From Zelopaecilomyces penicillatus (lineage: Eukaryota; Ascomycota; Sordariomycetes; Hypocreales; Pseudodiploosporaceae), in assembly GCA_005765155.1 (NCBI GenBank), contig VCCP01000003.1, forward strand, positions 1,116,001-1,180,000: a stretch of DNA of 64,000 nt, read 5' to 3'. The position numbers and the translations under genes were made by a program. Below, piece by piece: positions 48,201-58,500 of this stretch (positions are counted from its first letter, which is position 1; each line of letters starts with the position of its first letter). The notes below the pieces were generated by a model. The model had not been told where the DNA came from, made no database searches, and saw nothing but the letters and a program-made list of their open reading frames with translations.

Positions 48201-51200
48201 GCAAACGGAGCCATGCTCCATTACGAGGCCCTTTGGCGTCCCGGTGCTTCCAGAAGTGAACAAAACATAGATAGCATCGCGAGCGGAGACATTGACTGAA
48301 GGACCCAATTGACCAGAATAACCTTCCGCCAGGCTCTTGTCAAGTCTATCAGAAACTTGAATGACGTTTTCAACAAGCTTCGTACATAGCTCTGTATTCG
48401 AGGGTGAGGCGAGAGCAATCTTGGCACGGGTCTGACCAGTGACTTGTTGTAGGCGTTGAATTGGATGCGAATGGTCGAGGGGTACCCAGGCAGCACCGGC
48501 CTTGTTGATAGCCAAAATAGATACCATGTGCCAAATCGACTTCTCAAAACAGACCGGAACGAAGTCGCCAACCTTGACGCCAGTAGCAACAAGATGATGA
48601 GCAAGTCTGTTAGCCATGGTGTTAAGCTCGCCATATGAAAGTTCACCGTCCCACGCGAAAATCGCTGGTGCATCAGGGCGGATATTGGCCTGTCGTTCAA
48701 AAAGGATATGAAAACATGTGTCGATTAGCTCAGTGCTATTTTCGAAGTTCCATTTCATAGCCTGTGCAAGATCTTGAGGACCAGAAATTGAGATGGACTT
48801 GAGTGGGGTTTCATCCTCCTTAAAAAGCTGTTTGGCGACATGATCAAACTGATAAGATAGCGCTTCTATGGTATGCCCGGAGAGAATAGAAGAGTCATAT
48901 GTAAGTAACAATTCAATAGAGTCGTCAAACATATGACCTTGTATAACCAGGGGATAGTTGAAATAGCCTTGCATCAACTCCTCAGCTGAGCCACCCTCAG
49001 TAACATCACGCACCATGAGCACATCGGACGAGTCTCCCGACTGATTATTAACAGAATCTAGATAAGTGCGAGGTTGGATAACAAATAAGCTGGAGAAATC
49101 GCAGGCCTCCTTAATATCGGGCCCAAGTTTCAATATATTAGACAGACCGTACTGTTCAAACGATACCATTTCTGTTGCTTGGGACTGGACCATTTGCAGA
49201 TACTTTGAGACAGTCTGCTCGCCATCAAGTCGAATACGGACAGGAACCGTAGTAACAACAGGGCCAGGCATATTCATCAAACCAGGAACTGGGGTCTGAC
49301 GCCCAGAGACGCTGGTACCAAAGCATACATCATCGGCATTACAGTAACGAGCCAACAGTAATGCCCATGTAGCGCGAAGAATGGTTGCTTTGGTTATGAC
49401 CGAGCTAGATGTTCCAGGAAGAACTATCGTCTTCTCGAAGTTGCGAATGACCCCGCAAAACGTGTCAGTTGCTCGGGCTCGAGGGAAAGATGCTTTAGTT
49501 GCATTATCAAGTTCGTTCCTCCAATACCGCGCAACCACATCGTTGTCCAATTCCAATGTGAATTTGACAAAGTGAGCATATGGAATGGGCTTCGATATTT
49601 GGTGGCCACGGTAAGCATCATGAAGGACCTGTAGCATAACGCGCAAAGTCCATCCATCAAAAATGGCATGGTGGAGGGTCCAAACTACATAGTCATCACC
49701 ATTTTCCGCTTGGGCGAGAGTAAATAATGACAGCGGAGAGCCGTATGTCATGTCTGTGCGCTTCACTTCTGCCATCACTGATGCCAAAGTGCGAGACTTG
49801 GTCTCCCACTTGACAGATTCTTTGATGACGACTTGAACTGTATTGCCATTCTTCAGGAGCACAATCCTGGTCCGTAGGTTGCCGCAGAGTGCCACAGTCT
49901 GCTCCCATGCAGCTTTGATCCCATCAATATTAACATGGTTTGGCAGGCGGTAGACATATTTGCCCATATATGAGCCGGGCTGCTTCACTGATAATACCAT
50001 CAACCCTTCCTGGAACTTTGTACATGGCATAATATCCTCAACCAGCTGTTCGGATGTCAGGTTACACTCTTCTCGTAGGCCATTGCCAGCACAACACTTA
50101 TAACTGTCTTCATCAAGGAGACTATATGGCGATACATGGAGAACTTTGTCATTGATGATGTTGGCTTCCTTGGCCTGAGTAGCGACAGCAAAGAGCCGAG
50201 GGTCGTCAAAAATAGCCTTAAAAGTGATGTCGATTCCCGCATCACGAGCCTCAGAAATAAAATGGATAGCAGTGATCGAGTCACCACCAATCCTCAGAAA
50301 GCTATCGTCAAGCCCAATGGATGCCGGAGGGAGCTTCAAGAGGCTTGCCCACAGCGCCTGTATTCGTTTTTCCATTTCCGTTTCGGGTGCTCGTTTGTTC
50401 TTGCTGATTAGGGAATAATTTGCTATTTGCTCTTGCGAGAGTTGGGAGGCGGCCAACCGGAGGGTCTTCATGTCCATCTTTGTTGATGTGATGAAAGGCA
50501 TAAAGCGGCATGGGATGAAGATTGTCGGGATCATGTAGCGAGGTAGTGTCACGCTCAGCTGGCCAGACATGGCAGAGAATTCCTCCTCAAGTTCGGGACT
50601 TAATTGCAGAAAGATATCCTCAGCTTCAGGGGCATTGATTGCTGCAGCAGCAATATCATGACTGTAGCACAGATACGCAATGAGAGTAGGGCCAGTGTCT
50701 GACTCAAAGATGTCAACAGCTATTTGACAGACATTTTGCAAAGCCTCTCGAATATTATATGCTACCTCTCCGAGCTCAATTCGAAGGCCGCGGATCTTGA
50801 CTTGGGTATCCTTTCGACTGGAAAACTCGATGCTACCATTTGAGTTATACGAGCACAAATCCCCCGATTTGTAAAATTGATTCCATAAGTGATGCTCACG
50901 TCGGGGCGCCCAGTCAGGTAGAGAAGTGACCATAGCTGCTTCAGTGCGCATGGAATCGCGAAGGTATTCTCGCAATAGCGTTGGGCCCTGTATAACGACT
51001 TCTCCGAGAGTGCCAGTTGGGGCCAGCTTTTGAGGATCTTGTGGATCAACAATCCAACAGAACCCACCCACTGGTTTACCTATTGTGAGCGGAGATTCGT
51101 CTATGGACTGCCATTCATGTAATGTGCTAAACACACACGTCTCTGCAGGGCCCCAGCCATTAAACAAACGGACCTTCCCGAACCATAAGTCAAGGATATC

Positions 51201-54134
51201 CCGAGAGACAGCTTCGCCTGCAAGCACGAGCAAATCCAATGTAGGAACATCCGCGGGGCTTATTGTTCGTATGAATGAGGGCGTTAAAAACGCCCAATTG
51301 ATATTGGTATCCCGTATATAATCTGTAAGTCCGTTCATACGAATTTCTTCGGATGGGATACAGACGCAAGCACCTGATATCAGAGGAGCAACAATTTCAC
51401 CAACCGACAAGTCAAAGGCAAAGGTAGCAAACTGCAATATTCTAACTTCGGAATTGAAGTCAAGTCTTTTGGTAATAGCAACTTGGCTTGTACAAACAGA
51501 TCGGTGCTCCATAACAAATCCCTTCGGTACCCCAGTGCTCCCTGATGTGAAAAGCACATAGGCGGCATTGTGAGGAGAAACGTTGCTCTCTGGCCTTTCG
51601 AGCCTCGGCTCAGACTTCTGCAGGATTATATCCAGCTCAGGGCCGATCTCAACCGTCTTGCAGTTGGGGGTAGAAAACACAGCTTTAGTATCGGATGATA
51701 CCAGCGTTAGTCGGGCATGTGTCTGGGTTGCAATTGATCGCAGGCGCTGAGCTGGATGAGAAGGATCAAGCGGCACCCAAGCACCACCAGCTTTATTAAT
51801 GGCCAGAATGGCAACCACATACCATGCACTTTTGTTGAAAAGAACATGGATTAAATCCTCAGTTTTGACATCATGCTTCTTAATCAAGTGAACAGCTAGT
51901 CTGTCTGCAGCTTGGTTGAGTTCTCGATAGGTGAACTGGAAATCCCATGCGCAAATGGCTGTCGCATCAGGTCGAACTTTTGCTTGATCTTCGAATAGGT
52001 GGTGAAAGCACGACTCTATTATATGTGGCTGGTCTCTGTTCAGCAACTGGAATTGCTGTAGGTCCCATGGGCCTGAAACTGAAATCGCACTTAAAAGCTT
52101 ATCCCCTGGTACAATGAGCTGTTTAATAACATGGTTGAACTGATGACAGATAGCTTCAACTTGAGCTTCATCAACCATTCCAGAATCATATGTAACGTCC
52201 AACCCAATACTATCATCGGAAACCCATGTTTGCATCACAAGCGGATAATTGAAGTAGTTATGCATCGACTCTTCGGACAGTGCCTGCTCCTCGCTTCCAT
52301 AAGCCAAGATCTCTTGAGCAGGATCTTTAAATATGGAAGTCAAATGTTTCTCCGGTTGAATGACTAACAAGTTCGAAAATTGGCAGATATCTCTGGCATC
52401 TTCGCTCAGCTTTGAAATATTTTGAAGGCCATATTGCTCATAAGGCACCATCTCAGATGCATGTGCATGTATTTCTTGGAGGAAACCTAGTATCCGGTTA
52501 TCGCGGTCGACGCGGACCCTGATGGGAACGGTTGCAATCATTGGACCAGGCATATGGCTTGAGCCATGAATCGGAGCCTGACGCCCTGATACTGTTGTCC
52601 CGAAGCAAACATCCTTGGTATCACAATAACTGCTCAAGAGCAGAGCCCAGGCTGCACGAATAACGGTGGCCCGAGATGTAGGAAGCTGTATCGTGGCAGG
52701 AAATGGAAATCTTTTCTTCATCACTCGCCCTGCCGGCAGTGACGTAGCTTTGTGTGGATTTGGGGGATTCGGTGTTTTCGCTGCGTTTGGTGTGTGGACA
52801 ATGCGAGGAAATATTGCTTGCTTGGCCCCCTGAAGCTGATTTCGCCAGTAACTACCCGCAGCTTCATGGTCCAGAGATTTTGTATACTGGATAAAACCAC
52901 AATATGGCCATACAGGGGGGGCTATAGAACCATGATAGCTGTGGTGTAAAGTGTCGAGGATGATACGGGCTGTCAAGCCATCAAAAACTGCGTGGTGAAT
53001 GATCCAGATAAAATAGGAAGCGCCGGATCTTTCTTGAACGAGCCCGTAGCGACATAGTCGAGTGTTATAGCTCATCTGAATGTTTCGTGTCTTCTTTACA
53101 AAAGAGCGTATATCAGATTCTTTCTCCGTATTTTCCCACGCCACATCGTTGCTGATTGTGGCCTGGATCGTCGTATTTCTGGCCAACGCAATTCGCGAGC
53201 GCAGGCAGCCACATATTGCTATCGTACGTTCCCATGCCATCCTGAATCGAGCAACGTCTATATGAGAAGGCAACCTGTAAACTTGGCGTGTGATATAAGA
53301 GCCCGGCTGCTTCATCGCCAAAGCCATGAGCCCTTCTTGGAGTGTTGTGCAGGGATATGCATCTTCAATAGTTTGGTCGTCTGTTAGTCCACACATTGTC
53401 TGGATCTCGCTCAGTATAGAATCTTTGTGTGTGGGCAATAAACTGAACGGTTCTGGCGCTGTCGTATGTGCATTTTGATCCAATTCAGCTTCAGTGGCCA
53501 TGGCATCAAGTTGTGGAGACAGCATTATTGATGCCGGTGTGAGAAAAATACCGTAATCTTCGGCTAAAGACACCAGCTCAATGGCCGTGATTGAATCTCC
53601 TCCTAACCGCAGAAAGCTGTCACTTGTTCGGATTTCGTGGGGAGATAGGCGTAATATCTGAGCCCACAAGAAGCTGAGAACAAGCTCTATCTCTTTGGAT
53701 GGCCTGCCGCTATCGGGCAACCCCGATGCAGACTTTCGTGAAAGTTCCGCAACATGTCTTCTCTTCTCCTTTGCTGATACCCTAGCAGATCTTGGTGTCG
53801 CCCCTGTGAGTTTCTGCCGCAGTGCGTCCTCATCCACATCACCGAAGCCAGTTGTTGGAATAGTGTCCAGAATAACCCATTTCTTCGGGAGGATACTCTT
53901 TGCATTTGGTCCGTGTGATTTGACAAGTTTCTTAAGCAAGCTTTTGCGAGCCTTTTTCGCGATAAGTGAAGTCTGTAATTCTTCCGAGCCAATTAGCCCT
54001 GCAACGGCAAGGGCTACCGTCCATAGCGATTCGGATCCTGCTTCAGCAATGTTGATAACCTTAGCCTGGGCAATAAAGACATCTTCGAGCAAATACGTCT
54101 CGAGAAGGCTTTGATCTATCACATCATGGTCCAT
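42207..54134 (-). CDS. Non-ribosomal peptide synthetase, (A remnant)-T-C-A-T-C-A-T-C-A-T-C
   Basis: 3,975 aa in one uninterrupted exon. Residues 1-115 are only the C-terminal end of an adenylation domain. Then follow T0 (GGDS, Ser181), C1 (HHAVFDG, 380-386), A1 (LFTSGSTG near 860), T1 (near 1284), C2 (HHAIFDG near 1489), A2 (near 1960), T2 (near 2379), C3 (HHAIYDG near 2583), A3 (near 3057), T3 (near 3472) and C4 (NHAIFDG near 3673) to the end. A domains activate amino acids, T domains carry them on phosphopantetheine and C domains join them. There is no thioesterase or reductase; the terminal C with its first His replaced fits a fungal cyclising C domain. Specificity residues read by eye are DLGFVAGVF, DLGYLAGCF and DLGFLAGVF, so the three sites are closely related. 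No epimerase or methyltransferase insert was seen. The product is unknown. Confidence 0.93.
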   Translation of the reverse strand: MDHDVIDQSLLETYLLEDVFIAQAKVINIAEAGSESLWTVALAVAGLIGSEELQTSLIAKKARKSLLKKLVKSHGPNAKSILPKKWVILDTIPTTGFGDVDEDALRQKLTGATPRSARVSAKEKRRHVAELSRKSASGLPDSGRPSKEIELVLSFLWAQILRLSPHEIRTSDSFLRLGGDSITAIELVSLAEDYGIFLTPASIMLSPQLDAMATEAELDQNAHTTAPEPFSLLPTHKDSILSEIQTMCGLTDDQTIEDAYPCTTLQEGLMALAMKQPGSYITRQVYRLPSHIDVARFRMAWERTIAICGCLRSRIALARNTTIQATISNDVAWENTEKESDIRSFVKKTRNIQMSYNTRLCRYGLVQERSGASYFIWIIHHAVFDGLTARIILDTLHHSYHGSIAPPVWPYCGFIQYTKSLDHEAAGSYWRNQLQGAKQAIFPRIVHTPNAAKTPNPPNPHKATSLPAGRVMKKRFPFPATIQLPTSRATVIRAAWALLLSSYCDTKDVCFGTTVSGRQAPIHGSSHMPGPMIATVPIRVRVDRDNRILGFLQEIHAHASEMVPYEQYGLQNISKLSEDARDICQFSNLLVIQPEKHLTSIFKDPAQEILAYGSEEQALSEESMHNYFNYPLVMQTWVSDDSIGLDVTYDSGMVDEAQVEAICHQFNHVIKQLIVPGDKLLSAISVSGPWDLQQFQLLNRDQPHIIESCFHHLFEDQAKVRPDATAICAWDFQFTYRELNQAADRLAVHLIKKHDVKTEDLIHVLFNKSAWYVVAILAINKAGGAWVPLDPSHPAQRLRSIATQTHARLTLVSSDTKAVFSTPNCKTVEIGPELDIILQKSEPRLERPESNVSPHNAAYVLFTSGSTGVPKGFVMEHRSVCTSQVAITKRLDFNSEVRILQFATFAFDLSVGEIVAPLISGACVCIPSEEIRMNGLTDYIRDTNINWAFLTPSFIRTISPADVPTLDLLVLAGEAVSRDILDLWFGKVRLFNGWGPAETCVFSTLHEWQSIDESPLTIGKPVGGFCWIVDPQDPQKLAPTGTLGEVVIQGPTLLREYLRDSMRTEAAMVTSLPDWAPRREHHLWNQFYKSGDLCSYNSNGSIEFSSRKDTQVKIRGLRIELGEVAYNIREALQNVCQIAVDIFESDTGPTLIAYLCYSHDIAAAAINAPEAEDIFLQLSPELEEEFSAMSGQLSVTLPRYMIPTIFIPCRFMPFITSTKMDMKTLRLAASQLSQEQIANYSLISKNKRAPETEMEKRIQALWASLLKLPPASIGLDDSFLRIGGDSITAIHFISEARDAGIDITFKAIFDDPRLFAVATQAKEANIINDKVLHVSPYSLLDEDSYKCCAGNGLREECNLTSEQLVEDIMPCTKFQEGLMVLSVKQPGSYMGKYVYRLPNHVNIDGIKAAWEQTVALCGNLRTRIVLLKNGNTVQVVIKESVKWETKSRTLASVMAEVKRTDMTYGSPLSLFTLAQAENGDDYVVWTLHHAIFDGWTLRVMLQVLHDAYRGHQISKPIPYAHFVKFTLELDNDVVARYWRNELDNATKASFPRARATDTFCGVIRNFEKTIVLPGTSSSVITKATILRATWALLLARYCNADDVCFGTSVSGRQTPVPGLMNMPGPVVTTVPVRIRLDGEQTVSKYLQMVQSQATEMVSFEQYGLSNILKLGPDIKEACDFSSLFVIQPRTYLDSVNNQSGDSSDVLMVRDVTEGGSAEELMQGYFNYPLVIQGHMFDDSIELLLTYDSSILSGHTIEALSYQFDHVAKQLFKEDETPLKSISISGPQDLAQAMKWNFENSTELIDTCFHILFERQANIRPDAPAIFAWDGELSYGELNTMANRLAHHLVATGVKVGDFVPVCFEKSIWHMVSILAINKAGAAWVPLDHSHPIQRLQQVTGQTRAKIALASPSNTELCTKLVENVIQVSDRLDKSLAEGYSGQLGPSVNVSARDAIYVLFTSGSTGTPKGLVMEHGSVCTSAIGIAKRLGLTPEVRMLQFAAFVFDLSIGEIIGPMVTGASIYMPSEEVRLNNLGKFIRDMHINWAYLTPSFVRTLKPEEVSSLELLLLAGEAVGRDLLDIWFGKLRLINGWGPAETCCFSTLHEWQSVSESPLTVGHPVGGYCWIVDPDNPGRLAPTGTIGEVVVQGPTLLREYLADPVRTASVVTASPEWAPLYQSQHWGRFYRSGDLCSYNPDGTIEFAGRKDTQVKIRGLRVELGEVEHHIQLSLKGIRQIAVDVFKGENGSNLIAYFSFSDATKVTVNNSLQIAASLFLPMDESIQERLTTAVGELNVALPKYMIPVFFIPCRYMPTVTSTKLDRNELKRLVSTLSQPTLSSYSLNSGKKRAPETLMEVQLQKIWSDILSIPVDSIGKDDSFLSLGGDSITGIRLVNIARESGISLTVKDIFDDPRLLAVAKRAHRSEPKKLHSTLASFSLLKEPLRDLILGQDMRTQLSLPAAYSIEDAYPCTGFQEGLMALSAMQPGSHIAKYVYRLTKTIDIGRFKAAWERTFFLCANLRTRIVMIDGTCVQLLLNGPPSWSESPADLHTYIHSSQGLEMSYGSELSRYSLIEDEIQGAHFLWTIHHAIYDGWTTRIIMNVLHRIYFELEPPKLFNYSSFIHYTMSLDIEAAKSYWRSQLRDAKRASFPPLPGMSPAGVTKMVKRAISFPTTTNSMITTATILRATWALLLARYCDSDDVCFATTVSGRQAPVPGLMDMPGPAVATIPVRVRIDANQTVPDFLYSIQSQASEMVQYEQFGLPDIIKLSPDAKEACDFSSLLVIQPRAHLDSIDSIPQDSSEVTHADSTIAEDVSGTEMLQGYFTIPLVIQGHVFGNTIDLVLVYDSATISDTIIDGLSHQFDHVANQLFQGRDDPIGSISVTSPWDLEQSRRWNSEDPEIVDSCIHKLIEQQAHLRPKAPAICAWDGELTYEQLNAKAERLAAHLVHIGVSVEDYVHVCFEKSVWFFVSILAINKAGAAWVPLDPSHPTQRLQQVVSQTGAKLALTSPSNASICAALVDWVIEVSSILDSELVQNPKVRVRALDRQISPQNTAYVLFTSGSTGTPKGLVMEHGAVCTSQIAIGKRLGLNPSTRMLQFASYVFDLSIGEIIAPLVSGACVCVPSEHTRLNGLKDFINENNCTWAFLTPSFVQTLVPSDIPGLELLLLAGEAVSRTTLETWHGKVRLINGWGPAETCVFSTLHEWKSTNESPLVIGEPVGSSCWIVSLDDPSSLAPIGTVGEIMIQGPTILREYLADPEKTAKSTVTSLPKWIPRRESPGWGRLYKSGDLGCYTSDGKIQFCGRKDTQIKIRGLRVELGEVEHHIRNNLENVHHVAVDVLTVSGGSSLVAYLCFSDELTSLPSNESAFLPMTEQFRDRIVALGSELDILLPRYMIPTIFIPCSRLPLITSTKLDRNRLRAMTTALDHGMLAAYSLMESKKQPPQTPMELKLRDIWAMVLNIDSEIIGRNDSFLRIGGDSIAAIQLVTLASQHNVNLTVAVIFRDPRLFAMAVEAEAGEEKYSFSGKPFALLPTDEIAKIFPEVYKQCNLLANTVIEDLYPCSTIQQGYVTSNAVTQPGSFISKRLYQLPKDIEPERFKKAWEKVLEICNILRTRIIIYSGRHYQVVIKDDVCWDTGKGKSVRDFMLSSRDFDLAYGARLSRYALIQEDGCYYFAWIVNHAIFDGYSVAIMYDMLSRIYNGDDPALPAPYSRFIGYTLNQDVERSASYWRRELCGTKRAIFPQHYPAASVGHRRENVTRMWSLDVAFPYSTGGSITKATIMRAAWAMTLARFNHTNDICFSETLSGRQSSVQDLDKILGPTTCRVPNRVCMDPQKSISSFLQEMQNRMAEMVAYEQFGPANIAKLGPDAEAACDCSSLLIIQPLKFIAGGFSSNLLSPSPSKFSSEEAIDGFYNYPLVLHVIISDDTVNLVFLYDHNVLAERELESLAHQINHVAQQLRQMAESTAALESVTFVETNGSSH

Positions 54135-55590
54135 TATGAGGTGCTGTGATAAAGTAAATAAGCAAAAGCTGTAATGTCAATAGCTTAAACCTCAATACAA
54201 AGCTTCATCTAGAAGTTTGACAATATGGAGAATGACGTTGTGAGAAGCAATCTCCGTAGAAAAGACGAGACAATGAAAGCCATGAATGCACATTCACCTA
54301 AGAAAATCGTATCATTTGTAAATAAAAGGCTGCATTATAATCCTCTAGCACATGGCTGTGTATTACGTGATTTAAAGACTTCTAGAAACAGTTACATTTT
54401 GCATCACCACGTGGGATGCACAGGTTGATCCGCGATCCCAATGATGTGAGGCTACTGGGGCCGGTCAAGTAACTACCAGTTAGAGGACCCAGTAATGGCG
54501 TGGGATAGGGCGGTGGCATTAGTACGAGAATGTCCTGAATGATCAATATACGCATATTACTTCATTCTTCCAAATAGCTAGGCTGAACGCTCGATATCCG
54601 AGATCAAATGGGCCGTTAAGATTCTTTCCGGGAGAGTTACCCGCGGAGACACACTAGTTCTTCGCAGTTTTCTGATTCCTAGTTTTTCGGCACGCGAGGA
54701 TAGACGGAGTAGTAATTATGACGGAGCGCAAACATGAGCGAAGGATCACCCCAAACAGGGGGGCAAGCACACCACACATACTGTTCGACTGATCAGGCTG
54801 GCTCCAACAGCCAGCAGCGCCGTTCACCTGTTGCTGTAGCTAGACATGTTGACAGACATATCATATCATATTTTCGTAGCCTACTATTGGGTCCTAGTAT
54901 TCCGTGCGTTTACATGTAATCCACGAGTCTTGCCAATGGCGGCGTCGGAGCATACATTGGTGTGGGAGAAGAGTAGGCTGAAGTGGAAGATGCAGTCTGG
55001 CAAGCCATCACAAAAGCCATTTTCACATGAATATGGTCTGTCGATCTTTGATGCAGAAACATTGTGACACCGTGGCTAGCGGTATCCATCAATTGAGACT
55101 CTGGACATGAGATATTAGGGTACAGTACCCGTTCGTTAACGCCACGGGAGATCTTGACAAGTTGGGTGGGTCGTTGGTTGGCTGTGTGTAGCAACAATCC
55201 TCCCATGAGTATCCTCCAAGAGTTTATCCAGGACCTTATTAATCCATCAAGCTTCTGTACCCTTAGAGTACTTTAGCTATGCACTGAAGGGCTGCCTATC
55301 CGGAAGCTTTCTAGGGCGAATATTCTATGTGCGGAAGAACTAAAGCGCCGGTTCTAGAAGATTATCAGGTACCCGTCAGGTATACCCCACGTGAGAAGCT
55401 GGAATCGGAAAACTCCATCGCGCCCCTGACGACATGGTTTCACCAGACGACCTGTCTCCTAACAAACGCGAGTCCACGCTCTCACGCATGTCACCCCCAC
55501 CACAGCGCGCTTTCCCAGCAATCGGATCATCAGTGGTCAGGCTGCCTGGCTCATATGTAGCCGTCTCTTGGTGATGTTGCATCTTCGCTG
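54135..55590. other. Divergent promoter region of NRPS and DNA polymerase gamma genes
   Basis: 1.46 kb without a supported gene. I looked on the minus strand for the missing front of the first adenylation domain and saw no A-domain core motifs (LFTSGSTG, GWGPAE or similar), so the truncation of the NRPS appears real rather than an intron. The first few hundred bases are AT-rich. Confidence 0.6.
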
Positions 55591-58500
55591 ATGAGCACGC
55601 TCAGTCTCGCCGCCGGTAGCGGCCGGCGTGCTTCAAAGGGTCTTTTATTGGGGTTTTCTCGTCACCGATGGTGCCGGGCGCATAATGCATCTTTTTGGAG
55701 GGCGCAGTCGCAGGGTCTAAGAGGTGTCCTCAATAGCTACAGCCGAAGACAAAGGCATACTTTAGCCGGTGAGAATCATAAGTCCAATCGATTGCTGGTG
55801 CATAATACTGACAAGGAATGGCTAGTTCCATCGCAGGCACGATACAACGAAATAGGCGTGCAACAATTAAGCTCTCATGTGTTCCAACAAATATTCCCCG
55901 ACGGATCTAAACCACCTCCGGACGAACTGGTTCAGTTAGCCAAAGATCACTTGCAACGACATGATCTGCTTGGTAAAAACACCGACGACTCCACCCCGAT
56001 CGCATTCGATCTTCCGCCACTTCAAGGTCGAAGCCTCGACGAACATTTCTATAAGCTCGGCGTAGACTGTGCACAGCCTCACTTGAACTTTGCTAAACAG
56101 TTTGCGCGTGCAAGCGTGCCACCAAAACCAAGGAAATGGGTTCGTCGGAGCGGTTGGACCAAGTACTATCCAGATGGGCGCACAGAGCAGGTGCACGCAC
56201 CAGATGAGGAGATGCTTTGTTTCGATACTGAAGTTATGTGGAAAGAGAGTCCATTCGCCGTAATGGCCTGCGCATCAAGTCCGTCAGCTTGGTATGCATG
56301 GTTATCTCCTTGGCTGCTGGGTGAATCAACAAATGACCGGCACTTAATACCGATGGGTGACCCGAACAAGGACCGGGTGATTGTGGGACATAATGTGGGA
56401 TTCGATCGGGCCAGGATTTTGGAGGAGTATGATGTCAAGCAAACAAGAAATGCGTTCATGGACACCATGTCCCTTCATGTGGCAGTCAATGGCATGTGCT
56501 CGCAACAGCGACCCACTTGGATGAAGCATAAGAAAAACCGCGAACTCAGAGAGAGGGTTGCCAGCCAAGCGCCGGACCATGAGCTGGCGGAACTCCTGAG
56601 CAACAGAGGCATGCATGATGAGGAAGAGCTTTGGGTGGAGAGGAGCTCGGTAAACTCGCTTCGAGACGTCGCCAAGTTTCATCTTAATGTCTCTATTGAT
56701 AAAGCTATACGCGACGACTTTGGCGAGCTAGATCGGGACGGCATATTGGCCAAACTTGACGAGCTGATGGACTACTGCGCGGCCGATGTCTCCATTACGC
56801 ATAGAATCTACCAGATTGTGTTTCCCAACTTCTTAGACGTTTGTCCACACCCTGTCAGCTTTGCTGCTCTCCGGCATCTGTCATCCGTTATTCTACCAGT
56901 CAACAAGTCATGGGACGCCTATCTTTCCAACGCAGAAGCTACATATCTTGAGCTTTCAGATGCTGTCCAGGAGAGGTTGGCTGGGTTGGCAGAGAAGGCT
57001 TTGAAAATTAAGGCACAGCCAGAGATGTGGCAGAATGACCCATGGATGAGGCAGCTTGATTGGTCTGGTCAGGAGATTCGAATGGTCAAAGGGAAACGAA
57101 AAAATGATCCGCCGAGACCTGCCGCGAGACAGAAGAAGCCAGGCATGCCACAGTGGTATAAAGACCTGTTCCCCAAAAATGACTCTCCGCTCAGCATTTC
57201 GGTCAGAACTCGCATCGCCCCATTGCTATTGAGATTGGCTTGGGAGGGCCATCCACTTGTCTGGTCAGATCAGTATGGTTGGGTCTTTCGGGTGCCACGA
57301 GCGGAGATGGCAAAGTATATGGCGAAACAAATGGCGCAATGTTTTTTTGGTGACGCGGAGCCTGCCCTGCGGGATGACAGAGTACATGTCTATTTCAAAC
57401 TACCACACAAGGATGGCCCTTCTGCACGTTGTGTAAACCCAATGGCCAAAGGTTACCTGCCCTACTTCGAGAAGGGCATACTCTCATCCGAATACTCGTA
57501 TGCAAAAGAAGCGCTAGAGATGAATGCTTCCTGCTCATACTGGATCAGTGCACGCGACAGAATCAAATCGCAAATGGTTGTTTACAAAGAGGATTTATCC
57601 CCAAGTGCAAAGTCTGAGGAGAAGAGCGCAGGTTTCATTTTGCCGCAGATAATTCCCATGGGGACAATCACGCGCCGGGCAGTCGAAAATACTTGGCTGA
57701 CGGCCAGCAATGCTAAAAAGAATCGAGTTGGCTCCGAGCTTAAAGCAATGATCCAGGCACCAGAGGGCTACTGTTTTGTAGGAGCTGATGTAGATTCGGA
57801 GGAGCTCTGGATTGCCAGTTTGGTAGGTGATGCTACATTCAAACTACATGGCGGTAATGCTGTTGGCTTTATGACGCTAGAGGGGACGAAGGCTGCCGGT
57901 ACCGATCTGCATTCTCGCACCGCGTCCATCTTGAGTATCACAAGGAACGATGCCAAAGTGTTCAATTATGGCCGCATTTACGGCGCAGGCCTCAAGTTTG
58001 CAGCAACCCTTCTGCGACAGTTCAATCCTGGGTTGTCAGAAAAGCAAACTATGGAAGTCGCTTCAAAGCTTTATGCAACTACCAAGGGAACCAAAACTAG
58101 CCGTAAGGCCCTACATAACAAACCGTTCTGGAGAGGAGGAACGGAGTCGTTTGTCTTCAACAAGCTTGAGGAATTTGCTGAGCAAGAACACCCTCGAACC
58201 CCTGTATTAGGAGCTGGTATTACCGAGGCATTGATGAGCCGATTCATAAACAAGGGTGGTTACTTGACATCCCGAATCAACTGGGCCATTCAGTCATCAG
58301 GCGTCGACTATCTCCACTTACTTATTGTGGCTATGGATTATCTCGTCAGGAGATTTAATATCGATGCTCGTTTGGCGATAACGGTACACGACGAGATACG
58401 CTATCTGGTGAAGAATGAGGACAAATATCGTGCAGCAATGGCGCTTCAGGTGGCCAACATCTGGACTCGAGCCATGTTTTCACAGCAAGTAGGGATTGAC

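Noticed and set aside
47450..48700. Minus-strand frames of 103 and 159 codons inside the NRPS
   Set aside because: Shadow frames of the A2 domain coding sequence.
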